From NCBI GenBank assembly GCA_905221605.1, contig CAJNDS010002550.1:218501-282500 (forward strand): 64,000 bases of DNA, given 5' to 3'. Positions within the stretch are counted from its first letter, which is position 1. Each line of letters opens with the position of its first letter. Below the pieces are notes generated by a model. It was not told where the DNA came from and searched no databases. It worked only from the letters and a program-made list of their open reading frames with translations. The stretch is from Symbiodinium natans. Its lineage: Eukaryota; Sar; Dinophyceae; Suessiales; Symbiodiniaceae. Shown here in pieces: positions 1-10,208 of this stretch. The position numbers and the translations under genes are program-made.

Positions 1-16
1 CCCTAAACACTCCAAG

Positions 17-91
17 AGGGCCAGGTTCTTGAACTCTTACCACCAGCATTGCAGCCAGCAGCTGGAACACGGAGCTGGAGACTGCAGCAGA
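17..91 (+). CDS. putative internal exon, unknown protein
   Basis: Open for 25 codons from an AG acceptor (positions 15-16) to a GA donor at 92 that leads straight into GAGTTTAGGG. It encodes a Gln/Cys/His-containing stretch beginning RARFLNSYHQHCSQQ. The placement between a C-strand motif at position 1 and a G-strand array at 101 is the same as for the proven Hsp70 exons further right. The protein is not recognised and the exon call is inferred from context. Confidence 0.35.
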
Positions 92-234
92 GAGTTTAGG
101 GTTTGGGGTTTAGGGTTTAGGGTTTGGGGTTTGGGGTTTGGGGTTTGGGGTTTGGGGTTTGGGGTTTGGGGTTTGGGGTTTGGGGTTTGGGGTTTAGGGT
201 TTGGGGTTTGGGGTTTGGGGTTGAGGGCTTTGCT
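92..234. repeat. TTTGGGG/TTTAGGG telomere-like array
   Basis: About 18 units on the G strand, dominated by the TTTGGGG variant with a few TTTAGGG. It starts where the preceding exon ends, consistent with the 5' end of an intron. Confidence 0.9.
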
Positions 235-445
235 TCGGCCCCGCATATGTAGGGCGCAGTACCCGGAAAGGAGGTCAGCCATGCAAGAAGTGTTTTGCAA
301 CCTCAACGCGTGCAAGCTAAGCCCCGCACCCCAAACCCTAAACCCTACAACCCTTACAAACCTTTAACCCCTATACGCCCTACAAACCCTGTAAGCCCTA
401 CAAACCCTAAACAAATCCTAAACAAGCCCTAAACAAACCCTCCAG
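235..445. other. intron-like interior and decayed CCCTAAA array
   Basis: Positions 235-320 are unique GC-rich DNA; 325-440 is a decayed C-strand array (CCCTACAA, CCTAAACAA variants). I see no gene here. Confidence 0.5.
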
Positions 446-512
446 TCATATCGTCAGCCTTGACTCAGAAGCCCTCCCCAAGCAACCCCCGCGAGCCCGC
501 GAGTGTTGCAGG
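446..512 (+). CDS. putative exon with end duplicated at 1095
   Basis: After the acceptor CCTCCAG the frame reads HIVSLDSEALPKQPPRARE. Its 3' part contains AAGCAACCCCCGCGAG (480-495), repeated exactly at 1095-1110 at the start of the next exon-like island, and the frame is the same in both copies (KQPPR). The exact donor is ambiguous within the repeat. Protein not recognised. Confidence 0.4.
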
Positions 513-622
513 GTCCTAAAGGGTTCAGGGTTCAGGGTTCAGGGTTCAGGGTTCAGGGTTCAGGGTTTAGGGTTTAGGGTTTAGGGTCTAGGGTTTAGGG
601 TTTAGGGTTTAGGGTTTAGGGT

Positions 623-867
623 TCCCCGGCCTGTGCTGCCCTGGAAACCCTCCTCGCTGACATCTCCCCGGCCTCGAGGGTGTTCTATCGCCAAGTCTTT
701 GGATATACCGGGGAGGGAGGGCAGGCGATGCTACTGTCCCCCTTTAACCCGCCCGCGTCCGCAATCTTCGACGATTCGGAAGATATCGTCAGGGAGTGCA
801 GCAAAACCGGCGTGTTGGCATGCCTTGCAAAGGCCTCAGGGCATTCGTGCAAGACACGCTATACCGA
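623..867. other. unique interior of the insert
   Basis: About 245 bp of unique DNA between the G-strand and C-strand arrays. A 74-codon frame is open here but runs into the telomeric repeats and resembles no family, so I treat it as intron interior. Confidence 0.4.
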
Positions 868-1088
868 AAACCCTAAACCCGAAACCCTAAACCCTAAACC
901 CTAAGCCCTAAGCCCTAAACCCTAAACCCTAAACCCTAAACCCTAAACCCTAAACCCTAAACCCTAAACCCTAAACCCTAAACCCTGAACCCTGAACCGT
1001 GAACCCTGAACCCTAAACCCTAAACCCTAAACCCTACACCCTAAACCCTAAACCCTAAACCCTAAACCCTAAACCCTAAACCCTACCC
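868..1088. repeat. CCCTAAA array
   Basis: About 30 C-strand units with CCCTAAG, CCCTGAA and CCCTACA variants, ending at an AG acceptor (1096-1097). Confidence 0.95.
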
Positions 1089-1097
1089 TTCCACAAG

Positions 1098-1177
1098 CAA
1101 CCCCCGCGAGTGCACCGGAGCCGCAAGGTGGCTCCATCGGCTGGGCAACGCCGACGCTGGAGCCATGAGGCTCCCAG
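1098..1177 (+). CDS. putative exon, basic protein segment
   Basis: Follows acceptor CACAAG and is open in the frame shared with the island at 446, continuing KQPPR into VHRSRKVAPSAGQRRRW. It ends at CCCA|GTTTGGGG. It is arginine-rich and not recognised. Confidence 0.4.
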
Positions 1178-2044
1178 TTTGGGGTTTAGGGTTTAGGGTT
1201 TGGGGTTTAGGGTTTAGGGTTCTGGGGTGTGGGGTTTGGGGTTTAGGGTTTGGGGTTTGAGGGTTTGAGGGTTTGAGGGTTTGAGGGTTTGAGGGTTTGA
1301 GGGTTTGAGGGTTTGAGGGTTTGAGGTTTTGAGGGTTTGAGGGTTTGAGGGTTTGAGCGTTTGAGGGTTTGAGGGTTTGAGGGTTTGAGGGTTTGAGGGT
1401 TTGAGGGTTTGAGGGTTAGAGGCTAGAGGGTTACAGGATTTTGGGTTTGGGTTAGTGGGTTTTAGGGTTTAGGGTTAGAGGGTTCGAGGGTTAGAAGGTT
1501 AGAGGATTATGGGAGTATAGGGTTAAAGGGTTTCAGGTTTAGGGTTATAGGGTTTAGAGTTAGACGGTCATAGGGTTTTGGGTTTAGGGTTCAGGGTTGT
1601 AGGGTTTAGGGTTAGAGGGTTAGAGGGTTATAGGGTTATGGGGTTTTAAAGTTAGAGGGTTGCAGGGATATGGGGTTATCGGGTTATAGGCTTACAGGGT
1701 TACAGGGTGATGGGGTAACAGGGTTACAGAATGAATGATGGGGTTCAAGAGTCATTGCGCTACAAGGTTATGGGGTTAAAAAGGGTGATAGGGCTATTTT
1801 TTTGGGTTACAGGGCTATAGGGTTAAATACAGGGTAGAAGGGTTACACGCTTATGGGGTTCTACTGTCATAGCTGGGGTGCTTTAGACTCTGACTCTTGC
1901 CGGGACTGATTCATACGCTCCCACAACCCTGCCGCTCCCAAGGGGTGCCCCCCCCCAAGAGTCCAAGACCTAAAGAGTAGGGAATGCCACTTTAGAGTTA
2001 GGGGTTTAGGGTTTAGGGTTCAGGGTTTAGGGTTTAGTGTTTAG
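1178..2044. repeat. long, progressively decayed TTTAGGG array
   Basis: It starts with TTTAGGG/TTTGGGG units, passes through about 20 copies of an 8-mer GGGTTTGA (1255-1420), then decays over 450 bp through GGGTTAGA, GGGTTACA and GGGTTATA forms, with a short clean TTTAGGG patch at 1995-2040. The gradient suggests old repeat DNA drifting by point mutation. Confidence 0.85.
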
Positions 2045-3043
2045 GCCCCTTATGAAATGATGCCCCCTCGGTATTGGAGGTGCCGACTCTGCCCCAGCCT
2101 CTTCGCGGCAAAGCGCGCGCTGCCGCGGGTCCAGGCTGGGTCTCCTGTTGCTTGGGCTTGGGGCTTGAAGCCCTAAACCCTAAACCCTAAGCCCTAAACC
2201 CTAAGCCCTAAACCCTAAACCCTAAACCCTAAACCCTAAACTTCCCGAACTGCCTAAACCCTATCCCTCAGGCTCCAAGCAAATATTCTTGTACCCTCGA
2301 AAGGGGCCGAGGGAGGTTTCTGGGGGTCTAAAATTACCTGGTTTCAGGGGCGAGGCTCAGGCTTGTTCAAACCCTAAACCCTAAACCCTAAACCCTAAAC
2401 CCTAAACCCTAAACCCTAAACCCTAAAGCCCAATACCCTAAAACGAACACAGCTTGTATCATGGTTCCCCGATACTATCCCCTTCAAAACGCCCCCTCCC
2501 CCACCCCCCCACAGCCTAGGTACCCCCCCTAAGTAATGCTATTTCGGTATTGGGTATTTACGGGAGGGTAACATGGGTAGTACAGAGGGGGGTAGTAGGG
2601 AACCCATGATTGTATCATAAGAAGGAACCCTATATCGTTCAGTACCCTTGAACGAACCCAACACAGCTTATGTCACATAAGGAACCCCATATTCTTCAAT
2701 ACCCTTCAATGAACGAACACAGCCTGTATCATAACAAGGACCTCCATCTAGTTTAAGCCATATCCTTTCGTTCAGGGCATTGGGCGCTCCGGGTGTGTAG
2801 AGAATATGGTCTCTCCGGAGGCTGAAATCGGGTTTAGGGTTTAGGGTTTAGGGTGTAGGGCTTAGGGCTTAGGGCTTAGGGTTTAGGGTTTAGGGTTTGG
2901 GGGCTTGATGGGGTTGATAGTGGGTTTGTTGGTTCACGAGCTTCGAGTCTGATGGGGTCCAAGAAGCCTTGGACACTGTGCCTGGGCCTCGCCTTTCTGT
3001 GACCCTACTAAACGGGTTTGGGGTTTAGGGTTTAGGGTTTAGG
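2045..3043. other. mixed arrays and unique spacer
   Basis: Contains C-strand arrays at 2169-2241 and 2370-2428, a foldback element (2458-2610) and G-strand arrays at 2830-2900 and 3015-3043. The unique pieces (2045-2168, 2242-2369, 2611-2829, 2901-3014) show no convincing exon. Confidence 0.5.
2458..2610. mobile_element. foldback element, family E copy
   Basis: Ends in the inverted pair ATCATGGTTCCCC...GGGAACCCATGAT, with GAGGGGGGTAGTAGGG next to the right end, as in the better copy at 33484-33637 and a partial copy at 60086-60150. Non-coding. Confidence 0.55.
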
Positions 3044-3190
3044 GCTACTTCGAGGTTCATGGTACTTAGTAACCAATTATAACTGTACTTATCACCCACT
3101 TATAAGCCCCTTAAGTGCCTTAATATGGTTATAAGTACAGTTATAAGTACAGCTATTCGTAGTTACTAAGTACCATGAACCTCCAAGTAG
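3044..3190. mobile_element. foldback MITE, family A (147 bp)
   Basis: Terminal inverted repeats of 29 bp match at 28 positions; the outer part is CTTGGAGGTTCATGGTAC, flanked by TA on both sides. The interior has repeated ACTTATAA/TTATAAGT words. Relatives are at 5125, 10736, 27711, 33698 and 61066. No coding capacity. Confidence 0.85.
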
Positions 3191-3245
3191 ACACACTAAA
3201 CCCTAAATCCTCAACTCAGGCAGCCGGAAATTGGGGGGGAACCCT

Positions 3246-3346
3246 TGCTAGGACCCAGAAGAGGCCCTTATTCCCCTTTTGTTCCCTTACAAGCCCCTTT
3301 AAACCAAAGAGGGTACTCTTTTTGTTCCCAGGTTCTTCTTGGGTCT
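3246..3346. mobile_element. foldback MITE, family C
   Basis: Runs from CTAGGACCCAGAAGAGG to TTCTTGGGTCTAG, near-perfect inverted ends, with the shared core CCCTTATTCCCC...AAGCCCCTTTAAACC. Further copies are at 9405, 10093, 16657, 19765, 25436 and 54608. Confidence 0.75.
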
Positions 3347-3445
3347 AGCCCTAAACCCTAAACCCTAAACCTAAACCCTAAACCCTAAACCCTTCATACC
3401 CCAACACCCATACAGTACCAAGTGGCAAGACCTTTTTGTGTTCAG

Positions 3446-3499
3446 GCCCGGGGCGTGGCGGACTGGTGACAGCCTCAGCTCCATGGGCTTCAGCTGGAG
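3446..3499 (+). CDS. possible short exon
   Basis: Acceptor GTGTTCAG follows a CCCTAAA array; one frame is open (PGAWRTGDSLSSMGFSW) to a possible GA donor just before GCTTAGGG. Not recognised; context-based call. Confidence 0.25.
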
Positions 3500-4144
3500 C
3501 TTAGGGTTTAGGGTTTAGGGTTTAGGAGTTCAGAGGTTTAGGGTTGTGAGGGGCAGGGTTTCAGGTGGTGTGCCCTTCGGCGCGAGTGCAGGGTACCTTG
3601 TTTACGGAAGCTCTGCTAGAACCTTCTGCGCGCTTTTCTACGACAGCCCAGAGGGTCTATGTGCCTATATCGATATCGTATTCTTCTTGGACCTGAAAGG
3701 GGTTCCATTAAGCAGGTTTAGGGCCCAAGTATATACTACAAAGGTACCTGGACTCCTGCAACCTAACTATCCCCACACCACAACCGGCTCTTAGGCCTCA
3801 CAATCCCCACAATAAAGTGCTGTTGTGAGGTCTATAGGTCAAACCCTAAACCCTAAACCCCAATATACCCTAGACCCAAAACCCTAAACCCTAATACACC
3901 CTGAACCCTGAACCCAAAACCCTAAACCCTAAACCCTAAACCCTAAACCCTAAACCCTAAACCTAAACCCTGGCGGGTCCACAACAGACCCGCGCAAAAC
4001 TGTGGCCCCACCAGCAAACCTGAGATGCAGGACTTAGGTCACCGCCTTTAGTGTTGAGAAATGACGCCTTTCTGCTCCCCACTCCGCATAAAAGCAAGAA
4101 CTTCCAGCCATTTCTGCCCAGAAGAAGGTTTAACCTTCTCGGAA
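3500..4144. other. arrays plus family F foldback remnant
   Basis: Short TTTAGGG patch (3502-3535), unique DNA with the family F words GGGCCCAAGTATATACTAC (about 3720-3742), and a C-strand array at 3838-3972. No exon supported. Confidence 0.45.
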
Positions 4145-4482
4145 CGGATTAGACGATGTAAACCATGGACGTCATCATGCTTGGGCCATGGATGCTCTCT
4201 TCTCATCAGAGCAGAATAGACCATGGACGTCATCATGCTTGGACCCTGGATGCTCTCTTCCCAGAACGGAGTAGACCATGGATGTCATCATGGTTGGGCC
4301 ATGGCAGTGCAGAAAACATGTAGACCATGGACGTCATCATGCTTGGGCCATGGATGCTCTCTTCTCATCAGAACAGAGTAGACCATGGACGTCATCATGC
4401 TCGGGCCATGGATACTCTCTTCCCAGAACGGACGGCATCATGGTTGGGCCATGATGCTCTCTTCCAGCTATGGTGAAGCAAA
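4145..4482. repeat. about 55-bp minisatellite, 6 degenerate copies
   Basis: Each unit carries AGACCATGGACGTCATCATG, then a TTGGGCCATGGATGCTCTCTTC-like block, then a variable spacer (TCATCAGA or CCAGAACGGA). Units begin near 4147, 4219, 4270, 4320 and 4378, with a truncated one near 4430. Every full unit has two CCATGG palindromes. Confidence 0.85.
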
Positions 4483-5124
4483 CGTGTTATTTAGACCCAG
4501 GGCTGGGCAGAAGCGGATGCAAGCAAGACAGGGCTTAGTTTAGGACACGTCGAAAGTGCGAAGTAGTGCAAAAAAACCCACAAATACCAGTGCAGTCTAC
4601 GGATGCCCAAAAAATTGCTGGATAAGTTTGGATAAAAATTGCGGGGATGAGGTGATGGGCGAAACCCAGGAAACATCGGTATTTACGGGGGATTCTGAGG
4701 GCAACAGAGCTAAACTGCCGAAAACGCGTGGGTCTGTTATGGCCCCGCCTAGACCTAAACCCTAAACCCTTAACCCATCCCCCACAGACCAAGGATAAAA
4801 TGTCAAGATTCCACCGTGCCATTTGTCCGCTTCTTCGAGGCACATCCCGTAAGGGCTGGGAAAGCAAGCGGGTTTGGGGTTTAGGGGTTGGGGCTTAGGG
4901 CTTAGGGTTTAGGGTTAAAGCTGATAGACCATTTAAGCCCCCAGACCATGAACCCCCCAAACCCAAATTCGGGGGGAGGGCGTCAGATGATCTAAGGGTA
5001 ATTTCATGGGCCCTTCATATGGTCTCTTGCCTCCTTTAGAGGGTTCTGATGTAGAGGCCCGTAATTTGTATAGGGTATATACGGGGTACGTAAGGGGCCC
5101 CCTTTTAAGGGCCCATACGAAGTG
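4483..5124. other. unique spacer with small G-strand arrays
   Basis: Unique DNA at 4490-4750, a short C-strand patch at 4751-4772, a G-strand patch at 4870-4915 and a foldback remnant at 4997-5124. Overlapping small frames on both strands do not resemble any protein family. Confidence 0.4.
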
Positions 5125-5414
5125 ACCATGTACTTAGAGGTGAGATTCATGGTACATATTAACTCATTAGAACTGTACTTATAACTGTTCTTATAACTGT
5201 ACTTATAACCGTACTTACATCTCTCCTGACTTATAACTGTACTTTTAACCATATTAGGGCACTTAAGCGGCTTGTAAGTGGGTGAAAAGTACAGTCATCT
5301 AAGTAGCTGAGTGAGACGATTACCTCTGCAAAACCAAAAGTGTACACTGTTTGGGGGGCTTTATGAACTCAGCAACTAAGTTAGAATTAGTTACTAAGTA
5401 CCATGAACCTCCAA
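5125..5414. mobile_element. family A foldback element, enlarged copy
   Basis: Left end CTTAGAGGTGAGATTCATGGTAC and right end GTTACTAAGTACCATGAACC match family A. The interior is longer (about 290 bp) and rich in ACTTATAACTGT words. Confidence 0.65.
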
Positions 5415-5514
5415 GCAACAACCCTGAGAGATGAATGTTGTGGGAGTGGTGTTTAGGTTCTCGACTCGATAGGGGTTTCAGAGATGGACAGGCCTTGTTG
5501 CGACTTCATGCTCC

Positions 5515-5645
5515 GTGGGGTTTAGGGTTTAGGGTCTAGGGTTTAGGGTTTAGAGTTCAGGGTTTGCAGTTTAGGGTTTAGGGTTTAGGGTTTAGGGTTT
5601 AGGGTTTAGGGTTTAGGGTTTAGGGTTTAGGGTTTAGGGCTTAGG
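5515..5645. repeat. TTTAGGG array
   Basis: About 18 G-strand units with few variants. Confidence 0.95.
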
Positions 5646-5846
5646 TTACAAACTTGGCCCGCAGCTATTCTATGGACACCCCTGTCGAAGGCCCACGTAT
5701 CTACGATGTAGGTACGTGGAGCCTTAGGGGAAGCGAGTGGCAGCAAGCCCCAGGTCCAGAGAAGCATCAACCCTAAACCCTAAACCCTTAACCCTAAGCC
5801 CTAAACCCTAAACCCCTAAACCCTCCCCTCGTTCGATCTCAAGAGA

Positions 5847-5922
5847 GTGCTGCCACCAGGCTCCGACGATGAGTGCCGATGAAGTGGTCAGCACTCTCAA
5901 GAGCCTCGTTCAGGAGCTGCGG
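5847..5922 (+). CDS. putative exon containing an ATG
   Basis: After acceptor CTCAAG the frame reads through a methionine (5869) into MSADEVVSTLKSLVQELR, an amphipathic helix-like segment, and ends at a GT donor (GTTGGGGC). It lies between a C-strand array (5771-5823) and a G-strand array (5930-5988). The ATG may be a start. Not recognised. Confidence 0.45.
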
Positions 5923-6006
5923 GTTGGGGCTTTCAGGGTTTAGGGTTTAGGGTGTAGGGTTTAGGGTTTAGGGTTTAGGGTTTAGGACAGGCAATGCTTT
6001 GCAGGG

Positions 6007-6402
6007 GTGACTTTTCTGGAGCTCTTGGACAACTTTGTGGTGGTTTCTGGCTGTTTGCCGCCAGTCTGCTTGAGAGGTTCAGCTGGGACGAGACGTACTT
6101 ATGTCGACGCATTGAGCCCGGAAGGGTGTTTGGAGCCCGTACCTCTACGAGAGTCCATTGTCGCTTTTGTTGCCATCGCCCACTTTGTGCGCAAGCATGT
6201 CGCTGTGAATGCATGGCCTTCTGCTGTACACAGTAAGCTCAGGACTTTGCAGTTGCTTGGGCAGACTTCCACGAGGAAGGGGGTTCTGAAACGTCCGGTG
6301 ATGGAACAGCGACAGGCCACTGGCTTCAAAGAGGACATCCTGGTGAGACTTTACGAGATTTCGCCTTGCAATCGCAAGGCCATCAAGATTAGGCACCAAT
6401 AG
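6007..6402 (+). CDS. unassigned 131-codon open frame
   Basis: A continuous frame of unique DNA, free of telomeric repeat, from an ATG at 6007 to TAG. It has a mixed composition with a basic middle (HFVRKHVAVNAWPSAVHSKL) and no motif I recognise. G-strand arrays lie on both sides, unlike the exon islands, so it may be an old coding or retroelement fragment inside an intron, or chance. Confidence 0.25.
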   Translation: MTFLELLDNFVVVSGCLPPVCLRGSAGTRRTYVDALSPEGCLEPVPLRESIVAFVAIAHFVRKHVAVNAWPSAVHSKLRTLQLLGQTSTRKGVLKRPVMEQRQATGFKEDILVRLYEISPCNRKAIKIRHQ

Positions 6403-6521
6403 GGTGCAATGTTGCAGCACACTTAAGGTGTGAACTGCGTCGGACTCAGAAGCAGGAGACACTGGAAGACAACCTGTCGCCGTCCGAGGCAGGCGCTTGT
6501 GCTCCCCTCATAACCCGGGAA

Positions 6522-6648
6522 AGGTTTAGGGTTTAGGGTTTAGGGTTTAGGGTTTAGGGTTTAGGGTTTAGGGTTTAGGGTTTAGGGTTTAGGGTTTAGG
6601 GTTTAGGGTTTAGGGTTTAGGGTTTAGGGTTTAGGGTTTAGGGTTCAG
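6522..6648. repeat. TTTAGGG array
   Basis: Eighteen nearly perfect G-strand units. Confidence 0.97.
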
Positions 6649-7614
6649 TTCAGTGAGGTGCCAAAAGTTGCACGTGGTTGCGCGGGTGACTTCTGTTGAG
6701 CGTACCATACGTTGCTGGCAAGTAGGTACTCTAGATGTGCCCTCTCTCAGCATACGGTTTAGGGTTTAGGGTTTGGGGTTTAGGGTTTCGGGTTTAGGGT
6801 CAGGGTCTCGGGTTTGGGGCTTAGGGTTTAGGGCTCAGGGTTTAGGGTTTGGGGTTTAGGGCTTAGGGCTCCCTCTGCCACTGCTGCTGGTAACGCTTTG
6901 ACGAATACTGTTAAGCGATATCAAACTTCAATTGGTATGCACATCAGGTTTTCACGGCTGCACCCCAGGGCAAGTTTTTGAGGTCTGCGGACCCGAGGGA
7001 TAGTTCCGCATAGCTCTGGTTCTGCAAAATTTGTTGCCTCTGGGTTGACCCCTGTCATGAGGAGCGGAACGCTGACGTGAAGCTCTTGGCCGCGTGGCTG
7101 GCCAGCAATATGATCTCGGAGAAGGGCATCCTTGGTTCGAGCAGCTGGCTTAGGGCGCTTACTTCTGGTTGGAGGTATAGAGCTATTGGGTTCAAGTTTT
7201 AGGGCCAGGTGCCTTGCTAGGCTAGGCCCGGCTAGGCCCGGCTAGGCCCTTGGGCTACTTGCATGTCTTCCCTTATTGGCGTTAGGAGGATCATACTGAA
7301 GGGTTTAGGGTTTGGGGTTTGGGGTATTTTGAGACCTAGGTTTCAAGGGCCAACCTAGTGTGAGTTTGCGATAAGAGGTGCCACCACAGGATTTAGTTGC
7401 CTCCTAAATGGGGTGGAGGGGGTGTTCCGAAATTAGGGGTTTAGGCTTTAGGGATATTACGGGTACCTTGTTGTGGTCCTGATTATACGGGGATCCTACT
7501 ATTTGGGGAGGTTTTTATTCGAGGCCCCTTATGATCGTAAACCCGCGCCTTATCCAGGCTGTCGCGGCGCTACTATGGGCATGCGGAGGACCCAGTTTTA
7601 AGGGATCAAGGCTC
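6649..7614. other. spacer with degenerate G-strand array
   Basis: G-strand array with TTTCGGG/TTTGGGG variants at 6756-6870, then unique DNA that includes a triple GGCTAGGCCC (7218-7248). No exon supported. Confidence 0.4.
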
Positions 7615-7765
7615 TTACCCCTAAGCTTGTACCCCTGAAGGGTTCCCCTTCATATACTCCCTAATATGGCCCCTTATACTACCTGAAGGATCTTTAAAAA
7701 GGGTCCCGCAAAGCCCCAAGGGTACAACCTTAAAGGTCCAGGTCCCCCCTAGAGAAGTTGAGTTC
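7615..7765. mobile_element. foldback element, family G
   Basis: Shares CCTAAGCTTGTACCCCT...CTCCCTAATATGGCCC...AAGGATCTTTAA...GGGTCCCGCA with 30262-30392 and, in reverse, with 45060-45190. Ends are complementary (TTGTACCC/GGGTACAA). Confidence 0.65.
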
Positions 7766-7904
7766 AGGGAAGGATGATGCGATGCGTCAGTGATGTGACG
7801 CACTCTTGGTAGCCCAGCTGTACCCTTTACCCTTTTTTTGGGGTTCTGGCTTCCCTTATGAAGTAGCCGACCCCAAAAAGGGCGCCCTTATTGTAATGTG
7901 GTTA

Positions 7905-8006
7905 CTCTGGGATGTTTCCCCTTATACTCACAGTCCTTAACAGGGATTGTGGTACTCCCTATTATAATCCCAAGGACTGGTAGGGGAGAACATCCCGATG
8001 GTTACT
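7905..8006. mobile_element. foldback element, family B
   Basis: Inverted ends GGGATGTTTCCCC and GGGGAGAACATCCC enclose CAGTCCTTAACAGGGATTG and CCCAAGGACTGG. Copies at 10309, 28727, 33678 and 57160. Confidence 0.7.
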
Positions 8007-8057
8007 GGGCTACCAGCACTTCACTTGTTGCTCCGATTAGCGTGGCTGCAAGCGCTC

Positions 8058-8381
8058 TAAACCCTAAACCCTAAACCCTAAACCCTAAACCCTAAACCCT
8101 AAACCCTAAACCCTAAACCCTAAACCCTAAACCCTAAACCCTAAACCCTAAACCCTAAACCCCTAACCCTAAACCCTAAACCCTAAACCTATACCCTAAA
8201 CCCACCCTAAACCCTAAACCCTAAACCCTAAACCCTAAACCCTAAACCCTAAACCCTAAACCCTAAACCCTAAACCCTAAACCCTAAACCCTAAACCCTA
8301 AACCCTAAACCCTAAACCCTAAACCCTAAACCCTAAACCCTAAACCCTAACCCTAAACCCTAAACCCTAAACCCTAAACCG
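8058..8381. repeat. long CCCTAAA array
   Basis: About 45 C-strand units, almost perfect apart from a few shortened or extended units near 8160-8205 and 8347. Confidence 0.97.
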
Positions 8382-9404
8382 TGACCATGGTTTCCATGTG
8401 TGCTCCCTAAACCGTAAGCCCTAAACCCAAATCAAACGAGGGTTCCCTGATATTTCTGGTCAAATAGGAGCCCAAAGAGTCCGATACCCCCTTAATGAAG
8501 AATTAGGGTTTAGGGTTCAGGGTTCAGGGTTTAGGGTTATGAAGGAATGTACCTGCATTTAAATAGGGATCCGAGTAGAATTTGAGGTATAGTTTTTTTG
8601 TGGGGGTTTAGCCTCTCTGGGAATGTCAGTTGGGCGAACATCACGGCGAGTGCGGTTGATAGACGACTGGACTATTGTATCGCATCTGCGAGCCCCTAAA
8701 CCCTAAACCCTAAGCCCTAAGCCCTAAACCCTAAACCCTATAATCCGGGGAGGTCTCGGAATAGATATGCCACAGAAGCTCGCAAAGCCAAGTCTGCCGT
8801 AGAAGCAGCCGCCAGCACGAAGTGGTCGCTCCCGGATGGCTTGGATGCATAGAAGCGACAAGAAGTGAACGACCATGCTCCAAACAAGCTAAGGCTGCCC
8901 CACCCTAAACCCTGAACCCTAAACCCTAAACCCTAAACCCGAAACCCTAAACCTGCTGAGGGTAGCTTCCCTTGTTTCTGTGAGCTGAAGGCAGCCTATG
9001 ACCATTAATCTGCGCGATGCATCTTCAAGCATCGTGTCTGTGATCCCGAATCAGGATCAGCGTTCAGGGTTCAGGGTTCAGGATTTAGGGTTTAGGGTTT
9101 AGGGTTCAGGGTTTAGGGTTTAAGGCAGTTTAGGGTTTAGGGTTTATGGCAGATTGGGTTTTAGGGTTTAGGATTTAGGGTTCAGGGTTTCGGGTGACAC
9201 ATGGGCTTCCGTTGATCATTCTCGATTCAAGTGCCATACCCGAGATGCCCTGAGGGTTTAGGGTTTGGCAAGCCCTAAACCCTAAACCCTAAACCCCCAA
9301 ACCCTGCACCCGAATACAGTCCACACACGGAGGAGTTCTTCCCACCGCAGATCGAAGATGTCTTGGGCGGCCACCTCATCTTTTACCCTTCCCTCTAGAA
9401 AACA
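8382..9404. other. spacer with short arrays in both orientations
   Basis: Short G-strand patches at 8507-8541 and 9062-9190, C-strand patches at 8694-8740, 8902-8952 and 9270-9305; the rest is unique. No convincing exon. Confidence 0.4.
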
Positions 9405-9499
9405 GGACCCTAAAACCCCTGCTCCCTTACATAAGCCCCTTTAAACCAAAAAGGGTACCTAAACCCTAAACCCTATTCCTAGGCTACTCTTGGGTCCGG
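9405..9499. mobile_element. family C MITE carrying a telomere-repeat insert
   Basis: Matches family C (AGGACCCTAAAA...AAGCCCCTTTAAACC...ATTCCTAGGCTACTCTTGGGTCC), but between GGGTACC and ATTCCTAGG it has TAAACCCTAAACCCT where the copy at 54608 has CTTTTT. Confidence 0.75.
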
Positions 9500-9657
9500 A
9501 GGGCGAAGTCCTAACAGTGGCCGGAATCCACAAACCCAAAGCCCAAAAACCCCAAGCAGCCGAAACCTTAAGATCCCACCGCCCCGAAGGCCCTAAACCC
9601 TGGACACTAGAAAGCCTAGTTAAGGGACTCAAGTGCGCTAAAACCCCAAATCCCAAC

Positions 9658-10054
9658 CCTGAACCCTAAACCCTAAACCCTAAACCCTAAACCCTAAACC
9701 CTAAACCCTAAACCCTAAACCCTAAACCCTTGCATCAAAGCACCAACACCCTAGTCCCAAACCTCACCAGGCCCACGGCGGCCCAGACCCTCAACTCCTC
9801 AAGCCCCAAAACCGAAGCCCTGTGCCCGAAAAACTTCAAACCCCAAAGCCCTGAAGGGTTTGGGGTTTAGGGTTTAGGGTTTAGGGTTTGGGTTTAGGGT
9901 TTAGGGTTTAGGGTTTAGGGTTTAGGGTTTAGGGTTTAGGGTTTAGGGTTTAGGGTTTAGGGTTTAGGGTTTAGGGTTTAGGGTTGAGGGTTTAGGGTTT
10001 AGGGTTTAGGGTTTAGGGTTAATTTAGGGTTTAGGGTTTAGGGCTTGGGATGGG
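9658..10054. repeat. paired C-strand and G-strand arrays
   Basis: CCCTAAA array (9658-9730), about 120 bp of decayed C-rich DNA, then a TTTAGGG array (9854-10054, about 28 units). The interior at 9731-9853 has no clear open frame. Confidence 0.9.
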
Positions 10055-10092
10055 CCCTTAGCAGGGTCCCTTACCCTTGTTTAAAGGGATTT

Positions 10093-10208
10093 AAAGCTAG
10101 GACCGGGAGTAGGCCCTTTTGTTCCTTTTTTTAGGGTTGGGGTTCCCTCATAATCCCCTCTAGACCAAAAAGGCCACCCTTTTTATTCCTAGGTTACTCC
10201 TGGGCTAG
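10093..10208. mobile_element. foldback MITE, family C
   Basis: CTAGGACCGGGAGTAGGCCC at the left, GGTTACTCCTGGGCTAG at the right; same core as other family C copies. Confidence 0.7.

Larger units (their letters stand above)
480..1110. repeat. telomere-repeat insert bounded by a 16-bp direct repeat
   Basis: A perfect 16-bp direct repeat (480-495 and 1095-1110) brackets 599 bp that begins with a TTCAGGG/TTTAGGG array (521-622) and ends with a CCCTAAA array (868-1088). This is the arrangement expected of an insertion that made a target-site duplication and behaves as an intron. Confidence 0.6.

Noticed and set aside
37-367. Open frames translating to [11 protein letters not shown] or PKPQTPNPK repeats
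   Set aside because: These are translations of TTTAGGG/CCCTAAA-type arrays, whose 7-mer is often stop-free. The same applies at 12488-12728, 25999-26322, 34544-34789 and elsewhere.
8058-8381. Chromosome-end telomere
   Set aside because: Arrays occur in both orientations throughout, with genes and transposons on both sides; none is terminal.
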